Of a DNA stretch of 64,000 nt, positions 9,200-19,292 are shown in pieces. Position 1 is the stretch's first letter. Each line of letters begins with the position of its first letter. The notes beneath the pieces are model-generated. The model was not told the DNA's origin. It did no database searches and worked only from the letters and a program-made list of their open reading frames with translations. Both the position numbers and the translations under genes were made by a program. The DNA is from Prevotella histicola JCM 15637 = DNF00424 (GTDB taxonomy: Bacteria; Bacteroidota; Bacteroidia; Bacteroidales; Bacteroidaceae): the NCBI RefSeq assembly GCF_000613925.1, contig NZ_BAJX01000012.1, forward strand, positions 1 to 64,000, given 5' to 3'.

Positions 9200-11966
9200 T
9201 CATATCTTCAACCCTATCTCCATGCCGAAATAAGGGGAGAAAGTACGACGCACGATGAAGCCATTGACTTCGTAATCGGGGGCTACATAGAACACTCTAT
9301 CAGCGAAAAACGACAGTGATAGATGCCGTCCGAAACGCTTTGTAGCCTTGAAATTGACGAGCATATAGCTTCTTTCCCGATAGTCCATGTCCTGTCCTGC
9401 AGTGCCTGTCAGCACCAACCACCGCAGATAAGGGTCACTTTGGTCAGCCTCAACATACGGATGTACGGTGCCAGTGATGTCCATATAGCCCATAGGAACA
9501 CTCGATGTGGCAGGTCGTTTGGTGTTACTCATCCAGAAACACTCCGCTGTTGCCGACAGAATCAACCCCAGTTTGTCCACATAAGAGTCGAAGATGAAGT
9601 TCGAAGTGAATATCTGTTTGTCGTATTTATCCGTACTCTTATAGTATCCGGCATACCTGTCTGCTATAGCAACAGTACCCACTACGACGTTAGGAGCCGA
9701 CCGAAACAAGGGTATACTGTTCTCATATAGGGTTCGGAACCACGCCCCATTCACCGTGATACGGGTCTGAATGACGGGTATTCGAGGGGAGGAATACTGG
9801 AATTCTATGCCTTGTTTCATTATTCGTGAGCCGTTTTCGGTTCGTCCATAACCGTCTAACAGGGTGTCAGTGGCCACAGGTAGGGATGCCAAAGACGGTG
9901 GACCCGTAAGTGCAGAAGGGTTAATCACCGAGGTATCATACCTCTTATAGATGAAAGGACGCATTGTTGTGGTACTTCTGAAGCCGTCTTTCATGTCCTC
10001 ATGGAAGTAAGTTACACTGAAATGGTGTGCTCCTTTGTCTATTCCCAGACGTATTTCCCACTTCTTATTACGTGCCTGACGGAGGTCAGGGTTAACCTGA
10101 TTGAGCTTATATGTACGTATATGAATACGCTTATAGGCTGGTCTGACATCCCAATAGTTCATCTCCGTGATGTCCTTATACACGTAATCGGGATACAAAT
10201 CCAGTACTGTCGGCATCTTGGTCATCATCCCAAAGCCTCCGGAAACAAAGCTTTTGAAGCCCAGAAAGGATGGAAAATCCCACTGAACATTAACTCTTGT
10301 ATCCGTAAAGAGCTTCCCATGGACGGCATAAGATGCTGGAATATTCAGCATTTGGGTGGTACGAAGTCCTGCCATCACCGTCAGTTGGTGTTTACCAATG
10401 GGCATTGTGGCTTTGTCTTCGGCATAGAAGGAGAGGATATCTGTGGCTGGTATGTCTTTATATGCCCGTGGTCTGCGGGCTGTAGAGGCGTGAAGTGGCT
10501 TGGTAATATCGAAGATCTGCCCTCTACCATAGTTCTTATTCAACAGGAATTCGCCACCTGCCGTGATGTGATGGCTGATGAATGACGTCCGTGCCAACCA
10601 TTCTGTCTCTCCTCTAAGAGTACTGTAAAAGGGCTTTCCTTCCACCTATAGTCACAGATATACTGTATGGGAAGAAACAATCCATCGTACTCTCCACTCT
10701 CATATGCCAACGGTACGACGTAATCACGCTGTAAAGCGACGGCTTCAGTCTGGTGTATTCTGTCGGAAGCAAGGCTTGCCGAGTATGCCAAAGACACACT
10801 CTGGAGTCCCACCAACGCCTTTCTGCGAAGCAACAGTCGATGGTTCATCCCCATTTTAAGGTAAGATGAACGGTAACTGTCTTCTCTATGAATCTGTATT
10901 TCGGGGTCGGTTTTCACATTATCTATATTCAAGGAATAGTCAGTTGCCCCACTCCACTCAAGTACATAATGCTCTCCCAGGTTCCATTTCCTACGCAAAC
11001 GGGCTGAGAAAGTGAGTCTTCGATAGGTCTCGAAACGGTTTCTTGGCTCTTTTCTGGCATCCAATAAGCTCCATCTACATTCAGATTCCACTTGCCAGAG
11101 AGCAGAATTCCTTTCCCAACGGACACTAATTTACCGTATTCATCAGCTTTTAGCCGAAGCAACAGGGGTGATTGGCTGCGCTTTCGAGTGATGTTTATCA
11201 GTCCACTGGTCAACTCTCCATACTTAACGGATGGTATTCCGCGTACCACTTCCACCTTTTCTATATTGTCAGTCGGTATCTCTCGCATGTCAACACCATA
11301 GCTAACGTGGTTCCTACTGTTGTCTGCATCCCCCTGAAAGCTGCCTGCAATGTATTGCATATTGGCATCAGTACCAATCGCCTGACCGTCAATGACGAAC
11401 TTCGTACCCAATGATGAGGTGGCATATTGCGAACTTGGCGGTCCTGCTTCACGTAAGGTTATGACGTTAGCACTGCCCAATGCGGGGATCTTTGTCATGC
11501 CTCCGGGCAACAATGCCAGCAGATCAGCGAATGAAGAGGGCTGCAAATGCTCCATTGCCGTTTGTCCTATGACGGTCGTACTGGTCATACCTCGCTTCTC
11601 CGAAGCCGTCACTGTGACCTCGTCCATGGTGTGTTTCCCAGCTCGCATGTATATATATATAGGTGTAACCGTGGGCACATTCAGAGTCGTATCGACCTCT
11701 TTGAAGCCGACAGCAGTGATGCGAAGCTGTAAAGAACCTGATGAAGGACACTTCACATTGAAGTTACCTGAAGCATCAGACACCGTCCCTCCAACTAATT
11801 TCTTCAGTTGATAAAGGCGTACAGTAGCACCTGCAATGGCTGTAGCATCGGTAGAAGATACCACAGAACCATGCAAAAGGCAACTGGATGTCTTCTGGAT
11901 TGGCTGTGCTTTTATTGATATTGCTGCAAGCAAAAACAAGCTCATAGCATATATAAATTTAGTCAT
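9200..11966 (-). CDS. TonB-dependent receptor, two apparent frameshifts
   Basis: Restoring one base at each of two sites gives about 922 residues. The order is a signal peptide, a carboxypeptidase-D-type regulatory domain (about 30-110), a plug domain (about 120-255, with FVIDGQAIG and VEVVRGIPSVKYG) and a C-terminal beta-barrel ending FGMEIGLKI. The first break is at the A4 run at 11050-11053. The frame changes from EKSQE to KEPRNRF, as expected if a fifth A is missing. The second is at 10638-10639, where GG for GGG would restore WKGKPFYS. Both are homopolymers, so sequencing under-calls are the likely cause. It is the first gene of the operon with the DUF4876-type and DUF6850-type genes. 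The substrate is unknown. Confidence 0.8.
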
Positions 11967-11983
11967 AGGTCTTTATTTGGTGG

Positions 11984-12014
11984 CAAAATTAATAAAAATA
12001 AACACTGTGAACAA
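11984..12014 (-). promoter_or_regulatory. Promoter of the TonB receptor operon
   Basis: On the minus strand TTG (12014-12012), 20 nt, then TAATTTTG (11991-11984) matches the Bacteroidetes -33/-7 pattern. The receptor start codon lies 17 bp beyond the -7 box, so the untranslated leader would be short. Confidence 0.7.
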
Positions 12015-12175
12015 TACCTAAAAACAATGATTTAACACATGAGAGGCTAATACTTTCTGTTATTAGAAACTCATTTTCAAGAAGTTGAAGAGAACATAAA
12101 AACCATCGGATGAAGCCCTTCAAGAGAATAAAAGGAAAGAAGGAGGAGAAAAAGAAACGAACAAAGGATATATAA

Positions 12176-12220
12176 AAATGAACAAAGGGTGCTGCAAAAT
12201 GCTGTACCCTTTGTTCATTT
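12176..12220 (-). terminator. Terminator-like perfect 15-bp hairpin
   Basis: The arm 12176-12190 is perfectly complementary to 12206-12220 (AAATGAACAAAGGGT / ACCCTTTGTTCATTT), with a 15-nt loop containing GCA/TGC. On the minus strand the 3' arm runs into TTTTTATATA, which serves as the U-tract. Confidence 0.7.
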
Positions 12221-12432
12221 CCATAAAGGAAAAGTTGTGTTTGAGCTTGACTTTTGGTTCGCGCCTCACGGCGTTCACCAATCATCTTGCATCGTTGTTA
12301 TCCTTTTATTAACCTTCTTTTACCTAAACTAAACCTATCTTTTATTATCTGAACAATCTCTTTTGTCCTAACTTTGAACTAAAAAATCTAAATCTATTAC
12401 TACTAACCTAAACAATCTTAATTTGTCTTTTG
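12176..12432 (-). ncRNA. Candidate orphan non-coding RNA
   Basis: A strong promoter pattern at 12439-12469 points into this interval, and a perfect 15-bp hairpin closes it. That defines a transcript of about 255 nt with no convincing gene. In the RNA, near 12255-12278, is a compact hairpin: GGTGAACGCC, loop GTGA (GNRA type), GGCGCGAACC. Its internal loop GAA/CGA could form tandem G-A pairs. The 5' half is purine/AT-rich and looks unstructured. Two short frames exist: a 5-codon ORF starting ATGCAAGATGAT, and a 98-codon frame that runs straight through the terminator stem, so neither looks real. I cannot assign it to a named RNA family. A Bacteroidales-specific RNA motif or 6S-like RNA is possible. 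Confidence 0.55.
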
Positions 12433-12438
12433 ACGATG

Positions 12439-12469
12439 CAAAGGTAATACTGTTTGCGCACACATCAAA
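12439..12469 (-). promoter_or_regulatory. Strong promoter of the orphan RNA
   Basis: On the minus strand TTTG (12469-12466), 19 nt, then TACCTTTG (12446-12439) matches both boxes of the Bacteroidetes consensus. No protein gene starts within the next 470 bp on this strand. Confidence 0.75.
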
Positions 12470-12815
12470 GCTTTTTCATTCTTTTTTTCGATCATATATG
12501 CATTTATTGATATGAATCAATCTGACAAACCAGAACCTTTGGACTGATAATAGGAACAGGAAAGTCCTCCATTCCCTTATGATTCGCTTATTACTAACAA
12601 TACTTTTACTCTATCATCTGCCCTTTTATCTGTGGCTCAATCATCCTTTCTAACAGCTGCAGCATGTCATACAATCCAGATAGATAAACCAAACTCTCTC
12701 ATTCTTTTAAGTGATTTGATTTCTTATACCTTAAGTATCAAAGGTGAAGTTATAACGCTTTTCCGTATTTGTAGATTATTATTGCTTATTCAACTATTCC
12801 TATCAAAATATAATT
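12470..12815. other. Intergenic, no gene seen
   Basis: AT-rich sequence between the orphan RNA promoter and the terminator of the lipoprotein gene. A 73-codon plus-strand frame at 12632 lacks a promoter and coding character and was not accepted. Nothing else was recognised. Confidence 0.4.
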
Positions 12816-12850
12816 TAAGGCTGAACTCCAACACTTGCAGTTCAGCCTTA
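12816..12850 (-). terminator. Hairpin terminator of the small lipoprotein gene
   Basis: A perfect 12-bp stem, TAAGGCTGAACT/AGTTCAGCCTTA, with an 11-nt loop is followed on the minus strand by AAATTATATTTT. It lies 70 bp past the stop codon of the gene at 12921. Confidence 0.7.
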
Positions 12851-12920
12851 TGAGTTTATCTTTGATCTTAGCACCAAGAAAACTATAACTATGGATTAAA
12901 AAGTACTTATTTAATGATGC

Positions 12921-13481
12921 TTACATTCTTATTTTTAATAAGACTTTAGAGACCTCTTTCTTTTTTACGGGCTTCTCAACTTGGTTCTCTCTATAATCAT
13001 AAGGAATGCCATATTGCCGTATTTCTTTATCTAAGACTAACACATCATGTGGTAAAAAGTTATAATAATGAGATTTCCATTTCAGAAGATATGCGGTTTT
13101 ATCATTAATAACAGACGGATGATACTGCCCACCAGTTTGTTTTACCCAACACCTGTTATCTGTCCCGTTAAGGCACAAATTCATATCTCCAGCATTCACA
13201 TACATTACGGAGTTATATGAATTTGGGCTATTCTTGACAGGCTTTGAATTCCTTATTCCATCTTCTATTTGCTTAAAAGCCACGGCATTTACATAGATAG
13301 TATCATCGTATTCTATCGTTTTACAGATACTATCTAGTTTAGTACATTCGAGATGTCTATGTGATTCTATAGTACCACAAAGATAAAAAATGGTAAGTTC
13401 TTTTTCTTTATGAGAGTTACAGCTCATCAAAAGGACAATACATATTATAAACATACAATATAGATTTATTCTCTTACCCAT
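12921..13481 (-). CDS. Small uncharacterised lipoprotein
   Basis: The 186-residue protein has a clear lipoprotein signal (MGKRINLYCMFIICIVLLMSC) with lipobox LLMSC. The mature part is charged and has several cysteines (in CGTIE, HLECTKLDSIC, LCLNG and RCW). Two could pair as disulphides. The C-terminal tail is lysine-rich (VEKPVKKKEVSKVLLK). I do not recognise a family. The gene stands alone, is AT-richer than its neighbours, and has its own terminator. This could indicate a recently acquired accessory gene, but the composition was judged only by eye. Confidence 0.7.
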   Translation of the reverse strand: MGKRINLYCMFIICIVLLMSCNSHKEKELTIFYLCGTIESHRHLECTKLDSICKTIEYDDTIYVNAVAFKQIEDGIRNSKPVKNSPNSYNSVMYVNAGDMNLCLNGTDNRCWVKQTGGQYHPSVINDKTAYLLKWKSHYYNFLPHDVLVLDKEIRQYGIPYDYRENQVEKPVKKKEVSKVLLKIRM

Positions 13482-13788
13482 ATTATTTATCGTCTTTATA
13501 AACTATAACTTCTCTTTGTAAACTGGCATATTCATCTTAAGAGTTTGATGAAAGTCAAGCTAACAGTGTTATAGATTCTATCTTTATGTCCCTTCCTGAC
13601 AGCCTTTCTTATTCTCTTTTCTAAAGAACAGAGAGCTAAAGCACAACACTTTCAAGGACAAATATACGACTTTTATTTTGTAAATGCATTTTTAGATCAT
13701 GGAAAAACGGGGAAGTAGAATGTATGTTATGCTTTTAAAAACAGCATATGTTATTACTGCAAAAACCCTAAAATAGTTTTTATTTTAG
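13482..13788. other. Intergenic, no gene seen
   Basis: AT-rich sequence upstream of the small lipoprotein gene. No gene was accepted and no clear promoter pair was identified. Confidence 0.35.
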
Positions 13789-13872
13789 TTGCTGTCACTT
13801 TTAACATTTCGCTTAATAGCTTTACAATCAACAAATTAAAGGCGAAAAAAGAGTGACAGAAATGACAGCAAA
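13789..13872 (+). repeat. 84-bp inverted-repeat element, copy 1
   Basis: The element starts TTGCTGTCACTTTTAACATT and ends GAGTGACAGAAATGACAGCA, so its ends are inverted repeats (TTGCTGTCA/TGACAGCAA). The first 30 bp (13791-13820) match the reverse complement of 58526-58555 at 29 of 30 positions. The far ends also match, and the copies are nearly the same length. No coding capacity is seen, so a small non-autonomous mobile or regulatory element is possible. Confidence 0.7.
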
Positions 13873-14221
13873 CTTGAAAAGAATATGCAGTCAGCTTTTG
13901 TCCTTGAGTAGAAAAGGAGACAAGAATGTTATAGGATATAGAGGTTAGTGACGAAGCAAGGGGCGATAGATATTTAGCGGGAATACGGAACTTGGCAATA
14001 CATTGTTCGATATCAACAACGTTGAGAGTATATGATGTGGCATGAGACAAGACGGGGAAGGGTGATTGGAAGGGCGTACTGTGGTGCAGAATGATAAGAG
14101 GATAAGAACTCTACAGATAACATAAGAAATGGCAGCCGGCTCTTCACAAGGCGGTAATCTCCTGATGATTGAAACGAAAAAGGGGAAGAATGAAAACGCA
14201 ATGGTATGATGAACGAAATGC
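13873..14221. other. Intergenic, no gene seen
   Basis: Several overlapping open frames on the minus strand here have no coding character and run through the 84-bp repeat or toward the tRNA terminator. None was accepted. Confidence 0.4.
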
Positions 14222-14258
14222 AAAAAGAGGAATAATCATAATGACTATTCCTCTTTTT
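14222..14258 (-). terminator. Terminator of tRNA-Lys
   Basis: A perfect 13-bp stem, AAAAAGAGGAATA/TATTCCTCTTTTT, with an 11-nt loop and a terminal T-run lies 4 bp beyond the encoded CCA of the tRNA on the minus strand. Confidence 0.85.
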
Positions 14259-14261
14259 ACT

Positions 14262-14337
14262 TGGTGATCCGCATGGGGCTCGAACCCATGACCCCAACAT
14301 TAAAAGTGTTGTGCTCTACCAGCTGAGCTAGCGGATC
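14262..14337 (-). tRNA. tRNA-Lys (anticodon TTT)
   Basis: The minus strand folds into a full cloverleaf. The acceptor GATCCGC pairs with GCGGATC. The D arm is GCTC/GAGC. The anticodon arm is CAACA-CTTTTAA-TGTTG with anticodon TTT. The T arm is ATGGG-TTCGAGC-CCCAT. Discriminator A and an encoded CCA follow. A promoter and a terminator flank it, so it is a single-gene unit. Confidence 0.97.
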
Positions 14338-14364
14338 TCCCTATTGCTTTATCAAAAGCGAGTG

Positions 14365-14396
14365 CAAAGGTAATAAGATTTTCTGATTGCACCAAA
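14365..14396 (-). promoter_or_regulatory. tRNA-Lys promoter
   Basis: On the minus strand TTTG (14396-14393), 20 nt, then TACCTTTG (14372-14365) matches both Bacteroidetes boxes, about 28 bp upstream of the tRNA 5' end. Confidence 0.8.
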
Positions 14397-14573
14397 CAAT
14401 TCGTGGATTTTCTTGAATCAATAGATAAAATATCCGTCCGGGGATGGGATACATGGGAGGGATGAATAAGGATGGAAGAGGATGACATCCTATCCCTATT
14501 GAGAGCCACTTTACGGACTATTGAGAAGTCATGGATCACCCCAAAAAGTAAAATATTTTATAAAGTGGATTTT

Positions 14574-14719
14574 AAAAGGTGCTCTTTTGCGTTGTAAAAG
14601 ATGCCTGTTTGCATTGTAAAAGGTGCCCTTTTGCATGGTAAAAGGGCGTCTTTTAGAGTGCAAAAGATGCCCTTTTAGGAGCCTGTTTGTAACTACTTGA
14701 TATACTAAGGGTTACAAAG
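14574..14719 (-). repeat. Five-slot 22-bp palindrome element, copy B
   Basis: Cores start at 14574, 14596, 14618, 14640 and 14662 on an exact 22-bp lattice. The leader hairpin is on the right: TTTGTAAC at 14686-14693 facing GGTTACAAA at 14710-14718. From the leader, the second core is oriented opposite to the other four. One core is mutated (CTGTTT for CCTTTT). The copy lies in the divergent gap between tRNA-Lys and the efflux operon. Confidence 0.9.
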
Positions 14720-14944
14720 TCGGTTTTTAACGGTTTCTGTCTGTTTTTCAATCTATTGCCCTTCATTTTTTGTAAGATTATTTCCTTAATAACGATTTCC
14801 ATACTTACTACCAGGCGATGGGTTCTCTCCTATCCCACCTTTGTACCCCCTTAATTCTTCAACCTTTCGCCCTTCACCTTATATTTTATCTATGATAGAA
14901 GAAAAAAAAATCGGCAGAAGCGTAACACTATCGAATCAAATTAC

Positions 14945-14952
14945 TACCTTTG
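14945..14952 (+). promoter_or_regulatory. Putative efflux-operon promoter, -7 element
   Basis: TACCTTTG fits TAnnTTTG, 64 bp upstream of the adaptor start codon. No good -33 TTG was seen, and no operator or regulator gene is adjacent. Confidence 0.5.
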
Positions 14953-15016
14953 CATTACTTTTTTGATAGAGCCAAGTTTACGACCTCTAATAGAGATAAC
15001 ACTACATTATATATAA

Positions 15017-16093
15017 ATGAAGAGACTTTTTGGTTTAACACTGCTCATGGCACTGCTGCTATGGAGCTGCCACTCTAAGAAAAACGACCAGGAGACGGTC
15101 GCTGTCTATACATCAACGACGCCGTTGGTTACCGACATAAACCTCCCTGAAACCTATGTGGCAAACATTCAATCACTAAAGAATATTGAGGTACGTTCCC
15201 AACAAGAAGGTATTCTTCAGCAGGTTTACGTCAACGAAGGACAGTATGTCAAGGCTGGGCAACCGCTCTTTCGCCTTGCCATCGTTGGTGCTGATGAAGA
15301 GATTACCAAGTCGAAATCAGCTCAAGAGCAGGCACAAATAGAGCTGCAGAACACGAGTAAGCTCACAGAAAACAATGTTATCTCGCCCAATGCACGCCGT
15401 ATGGCAAAGGCAAAGTTGCAGTCGGCAGTGGCAGACTATCGTCTTGCTGTTCAGCGCAAGCGTCTTTCCGTTATCCGTGCGCCCTTCTCTGGCGTCTTAG
15501 GTCGCATACCTGAGAAGCTGGGAAGCTATATTCAGCAAGACGATTTACTGACAACACTATCGGACAACACGCAGATGCAGGTTTATTTCAACATCTCTGA
15601 GACGGATTATCTCGACTTCCAAGAGCATCCGGACCGCTACATGCAGCTACCATTGAAGCTGATTTTGGCAAATGGAAGCACCTTCCCTGCACGTGGAAAG
15701 ATTGCTGATATATCAGGACAATTCGACAGTGCGTCGGGTACAATATCTGTTCGTTCACTCTTTAAGAACGCACATAACCTACTGCGCAATGGCCAGACAG
15801 GCACTATTCAATTACTCTTACAGAAGAAACATGCCATTGTTATTCCACAAGAAGCAGTCTATGAGCTACAAGATAGGAAGTATGTTTTCGTTGTAGACAA
15901 GAACAATGTCGTTCATCAAAGGCAGATACAGATAGCTGCTGAACTGACAGGAATATACGTTATTGGCTCTGGTTTGAGTGCCAATGACCACTATCTGACG
16001 GACGGAATACAAAAGGTTAACGACGGCGACCACGTCCGTACACGCTTCGTATCACCCCGTGAATCAATCAAGTTGAACAAAATAGGCATTTAA
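15017..16093 (+). CDS. RND efflux periplasmic adaptor (membrane fusion lipoprotein)
   Basis: The 358-residue protein has a lipoprotein signal with lipobox LLWSC (Cys18). A lipoyl/barrel-sandwich half follows (VRSQQEGILQQVYVNEGQYV), then a short alpha-hairpin (about 95-145), the second lipoyl half (VIRAPFSGVLGRI) and a beta-barrel. This is the HlyD/AcrA adaptor layout. It bridges the inner-membrane RND pump encoded 3 bp downstream and the outer-membrane channel encoded after that. It is the first gene of the three-gene operon. Drug specificity cannot be read from sequence. Confidence 0.93.
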   Translation: MKRLFGLTLLMALLLWSCHSKKNDQETVAVYTSTTPLVTDINLPETYVANIQSLKNIEVRSQQEGILQQVYVNEGQYVKAGQPLFRLAIVGADEEITKSKSAQEQAQIELQNTSKLTENNVISPNARRMAKAKLQSAVADYRLAVQRKRLSVIRAPFSGVLGRIPEKLGSYIQQDDLLTTLSDNTQMQVYFNISETDYLDFQEHPDRYMQLPLKLILANGSTFPARGKIADISGQFDSASGTISVRSLFKNAHNLLRNGQTGTIQLLLQKKHAIVIPQEAVYELQDRKYVFVVDKNNVVHQRQIQIAAELTGIYVIGSGLSANDHYLTDGIQKVNDGDHVRTRFVSPRESIKLNKIGI

Positions 16094-16096
16094 AAG

Positions 16097-19000
16097 ATGT
16101 TCAAAATCTTCATTCGACGTCCGGTTCTATCCATTGTGATAGCACTGGTTATTGCCTTTATCGGTATCCTCTCACTGTTTAATCTCCCCATTACACAGTT
16201 CCCTTCCATCTCTCCTCCGAAGGTAAATGTCATTGCTGACTATCCGGGAGCAAACAATGAGCTGCTTATTAAGTCGGTGATCATCCCGCTGGAGCAGGCA
16301 TTGAACGGTGTTCCGGGCATGAAATACATTGAAAGTGATGCTGGAAACGATGGTGAAGCAGAGATAAACGTTGTCTTCAAGTTGGGTACTGACCCTAATG
16401 TTGACGCCGTAAATGTGCAGAACCGTGTGTCGGCAGCAACAAATAAGTTACCACCTGAGGTGATTCGTGAGGGTGTAAAGATATCGCGCGAAGAGCCGAA
16501 TATCCTCATGTATATCAACCTTTACAGTGATGATCCTAATGTTAATCAGGACTTTCTGTTTAACTATTTCGACATAAACATATCCCCTGAGCTGCTACGT
16601 GTTGATGGTGTGGGTGATCTTGACATATTAGGTACACGCAGTTATGCCATGCGTGTGTGGCTACATCCAGACAAGATGATATCTTACGGACTGTCGACTG
16701 ACGACGTGAGTGATGCTTTGGAAGATCAGAACATAGAGGTTTCACCAGGTAAATTAGGTGAGAGTGGTGGTACACGGCCGCAGGTTAAGGAGTTCGTTTT
16801 GAAGTATCCAGGACGTTACACCACGACAGAAGAGTATGGAAACATCATCCTTAAGAGCAATGCCAATGGGCAGACGGTTCGTCTGAAGGATGTTGCCGAC
16901 ATTCATTTGGGTAGTGAGGTGTATGATATTTACTCCACTCTTAACGGTCGTCCATCAGCAGCTGTAACCCTGAAACAAGCTTACGGAAGTAATGCAAGCA
17001 ACGTTATCAAACAGGTAAAGCAGGCTATGAAGCACCTCCAAAAGGACATGCCGAAAGGTATGCACTACGAGATTAGCTATGATATTAGCCGCTTTCTTGA
17101 TGCAAGTATAGAGAAAGTAATACACACGCTGTTTGAAGCTTTCATACTTGTAGCCATTGTTGTGTTCATATTCTTGGGCGATTGGAGGTCGCAGTCATAC
17201 CTATTATGGCAGTACCTGTGTCCCTGTTAGGTAGTTTCATTGCGATGTTGGCATTCAACATCACACTCAATATGATTTCACTCTTTGCCCTTGTTATGGC
17301 TATTGGTATTGTTGTTGATGATGCCATAGTGGTAATTGAGGCAGTAAATGTAGAAATATCGCGCAATAAACTGTTGCCAGTTGAGGCTACAGAGAAAGCT
17401 ATGAAAGAAATCAGTGGTGCCATTATTGCTATCTCTTTGGTGATGGCTTCAGTGTTCATACCCGTTGCTTTTATGGGAGGACCAGAGGGAATGTTCTACA
17501 GACAGTTCTCTATAACGATGGCATCTAGTATTCTTTTCTCAGGATTCGTAGCCCTTACACTTACTCCAGCACTGTGTGCTCTCATCTTAACTAAGGAACA
17601 AGAGAACCATGTTAAGCTGGGTTGGCTGGGCAGAATGCTGCAACGTTTCAATCAACAGTTCAATGTTGGCAGTAAGAAATATGCCCATGTATTACAGCAT
17701 ACAGTGAAGCATAAGCTACTAACGATGGGTGCTGTACTCGTCTTTTGTGCGTTAGCTTACTGGGTAAATATGGGCTTACCGTCAGGATTTATCCCACAAG
17801 AAGACCAGGGAATGATATATGCTGTTATTGAAACACCACCGGGTTCGACGATAGAACGTACCAATGAAGTGGCGCATCAGTTGCTGAAAATTGCAGAAAA
17901 AGAAGATGGTGTAGAGAGTGTTTCATCATTAGCAGGCTTCGAAATCCTATCCGAAGGCACCAGTGCTAACTCTGGAAGCTGTCTTATAAACCTAAAGGAT
18001 TGGAAGCACAGGAAGCGCACTGCAAAGGAGATTATTCGTGATTTGGAAGATAAATGTAAAGCTATTACAACTGCAAACATCGACTTTTTCGAACCACCAT
18101 CGATCCCTGGATATGGTGCAGCGAGTGGTTTTGAGATGCGATTGCTTGATAAAACAGGTAACAACGACTACCATCAGATGGAGAAAGTGAGCAAAGATTT
18201 CGTGCGAGAGGTTAACAAACGACCCGAAATTGGCAATGCTTTCACATTCTATTCAGCCAGTTTCCCACAGTATATGCTCAATGTTAATGATGCATTGGCA
18301 CTCCAAAAGGGTGTAGAACCAGGCAAAGCACTCAACGGTTTGTCTGTACTTGTGGGTTCAGACTACCAAACTGGCTTCATAAAGTTTGGCAAACCGTATA
18401 AAGTTATTGTACAGGCAGCACCACAATATCGTGCCTTTCCTGAAGATCTTCTGCATCTTTACACGAAGAATGATGCAGGACAAATGGTGCCGTATGCCGA
18501 CTTTATGACCCTCAGCAAGACCTATGGAATGAGCGAAATCACACGCCATAACCTCTATAACTCGTCAGAAGTAACGGGAGCACCAGCCCTGGATACTCCA
18601 GTGGACAGGCTTTGAAAGCAATACAAGAGGTTGCAGAGAAGTCACTTCCTAAGGGTTACGACTACGATTGGGCTGGTATTTCGAAGGATGAGGTGGACCA
18701 AGGCAACACTGCCATCATCATTTTCATTGTTTGTTTGGTGTTTGTTTATCTCATTTTGGCTGCCCAATACGAGAACTTCCTCCTTCCTTTGCCTGTTATT
18801 ATCTTCCTACCTGTGGGTATTTTCGGTGCTTTCCTTTTACTGAAACTATGCGGATTGGAGAACAATATCTATGCACAGATAGCCTTAGTGATGCTTATTG
18901 GTTTACTGGGAAAGAACGCTGTGCTAATGGTTGAGTACTCTGTACAACGCAAAAACATGGGTCAGACCATCGCAGAGGCAGCCATTGAGGGTGCAGTAGC

Positions 19001-19292
19001 ACGTTTCCGCCCTATTCTTATGACGAGTATTGCTTTCATAGCGGGCCTTATTCCACTTGTGTTTGCATCGGGTGCGGGTGCAATTGGTAACCGAACGATT
19101 GGTACAGCAGCCGTAGGCGGTATGTTGATTGGTACGATGGGAGGATTAATCATCATCCCCGGACTCTATTATATCTTTGCCTCTATGGCTGATAAGATTG
19201 TGAATTATCAGAAAGAAAAGCCTTTGAGCGAAGAGAAAGATAAACGATATCACAAAGAATCTATAGAAGATAAAGCTGATGACAACGCATAA
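16097..19292 (+). CDS. RND multidrug efflux pump subunit (AcrB/MexB type), two apparent frameshifts
   Basis: Restoring two single bases gives about 1065 residues, the normal size for a hydrophobe/amphiphile RND transporter. The N-terminus MFKIFIRRPVLSIVIALVIA, periplasmic pore-domain sequence, the GDWRS loop, and the proton-relay helix with VDDAIVVIEAVNVE are all as in AcrB. Break one is near 17190-17196, where one base is missing before GTCATACCT, joining WRS to VIPIMAVPV. Break two is the CCC run at 18587-18589: CCCC would give GAPAPGYSSGQALKAIQEV. Both fit sequencing under-calls. The pump takes substrates from the periplasm or membrane using the proton gradient and works with the adaptor upstream and the channel downstream. 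Confidence 0.85.

Noticed and set aside
9200..11966. Phase-variable TonB receptor through homopolymer slippage
   Set aside because: The runs are only 2-4 bases, too short for typical slippage, and the same type of loss is found in glyA and nqrC.
11989..12285. 98-codon minus-strand ORF inside the orphan RNA
   Set aside because: It reads through the perfect terminator hairpin and has low-complexity Phe-rich sequence, so an RNA role is more likely.
13754..14300. Overlapping minus-strand ORFs near tRNA-Lys
   Set aside because: They overlap the 84-bp repeat, the terminator and even the tRNA, and they have no coding character.
16097..19292. Split RND pump as three functional ORFs or programmed frameshifting
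   Set aside because: No slippery heptamer with a downstream structure was noted. The second break is a plain CCC for CCCC, and similar single-base losses affect unrelated genes.
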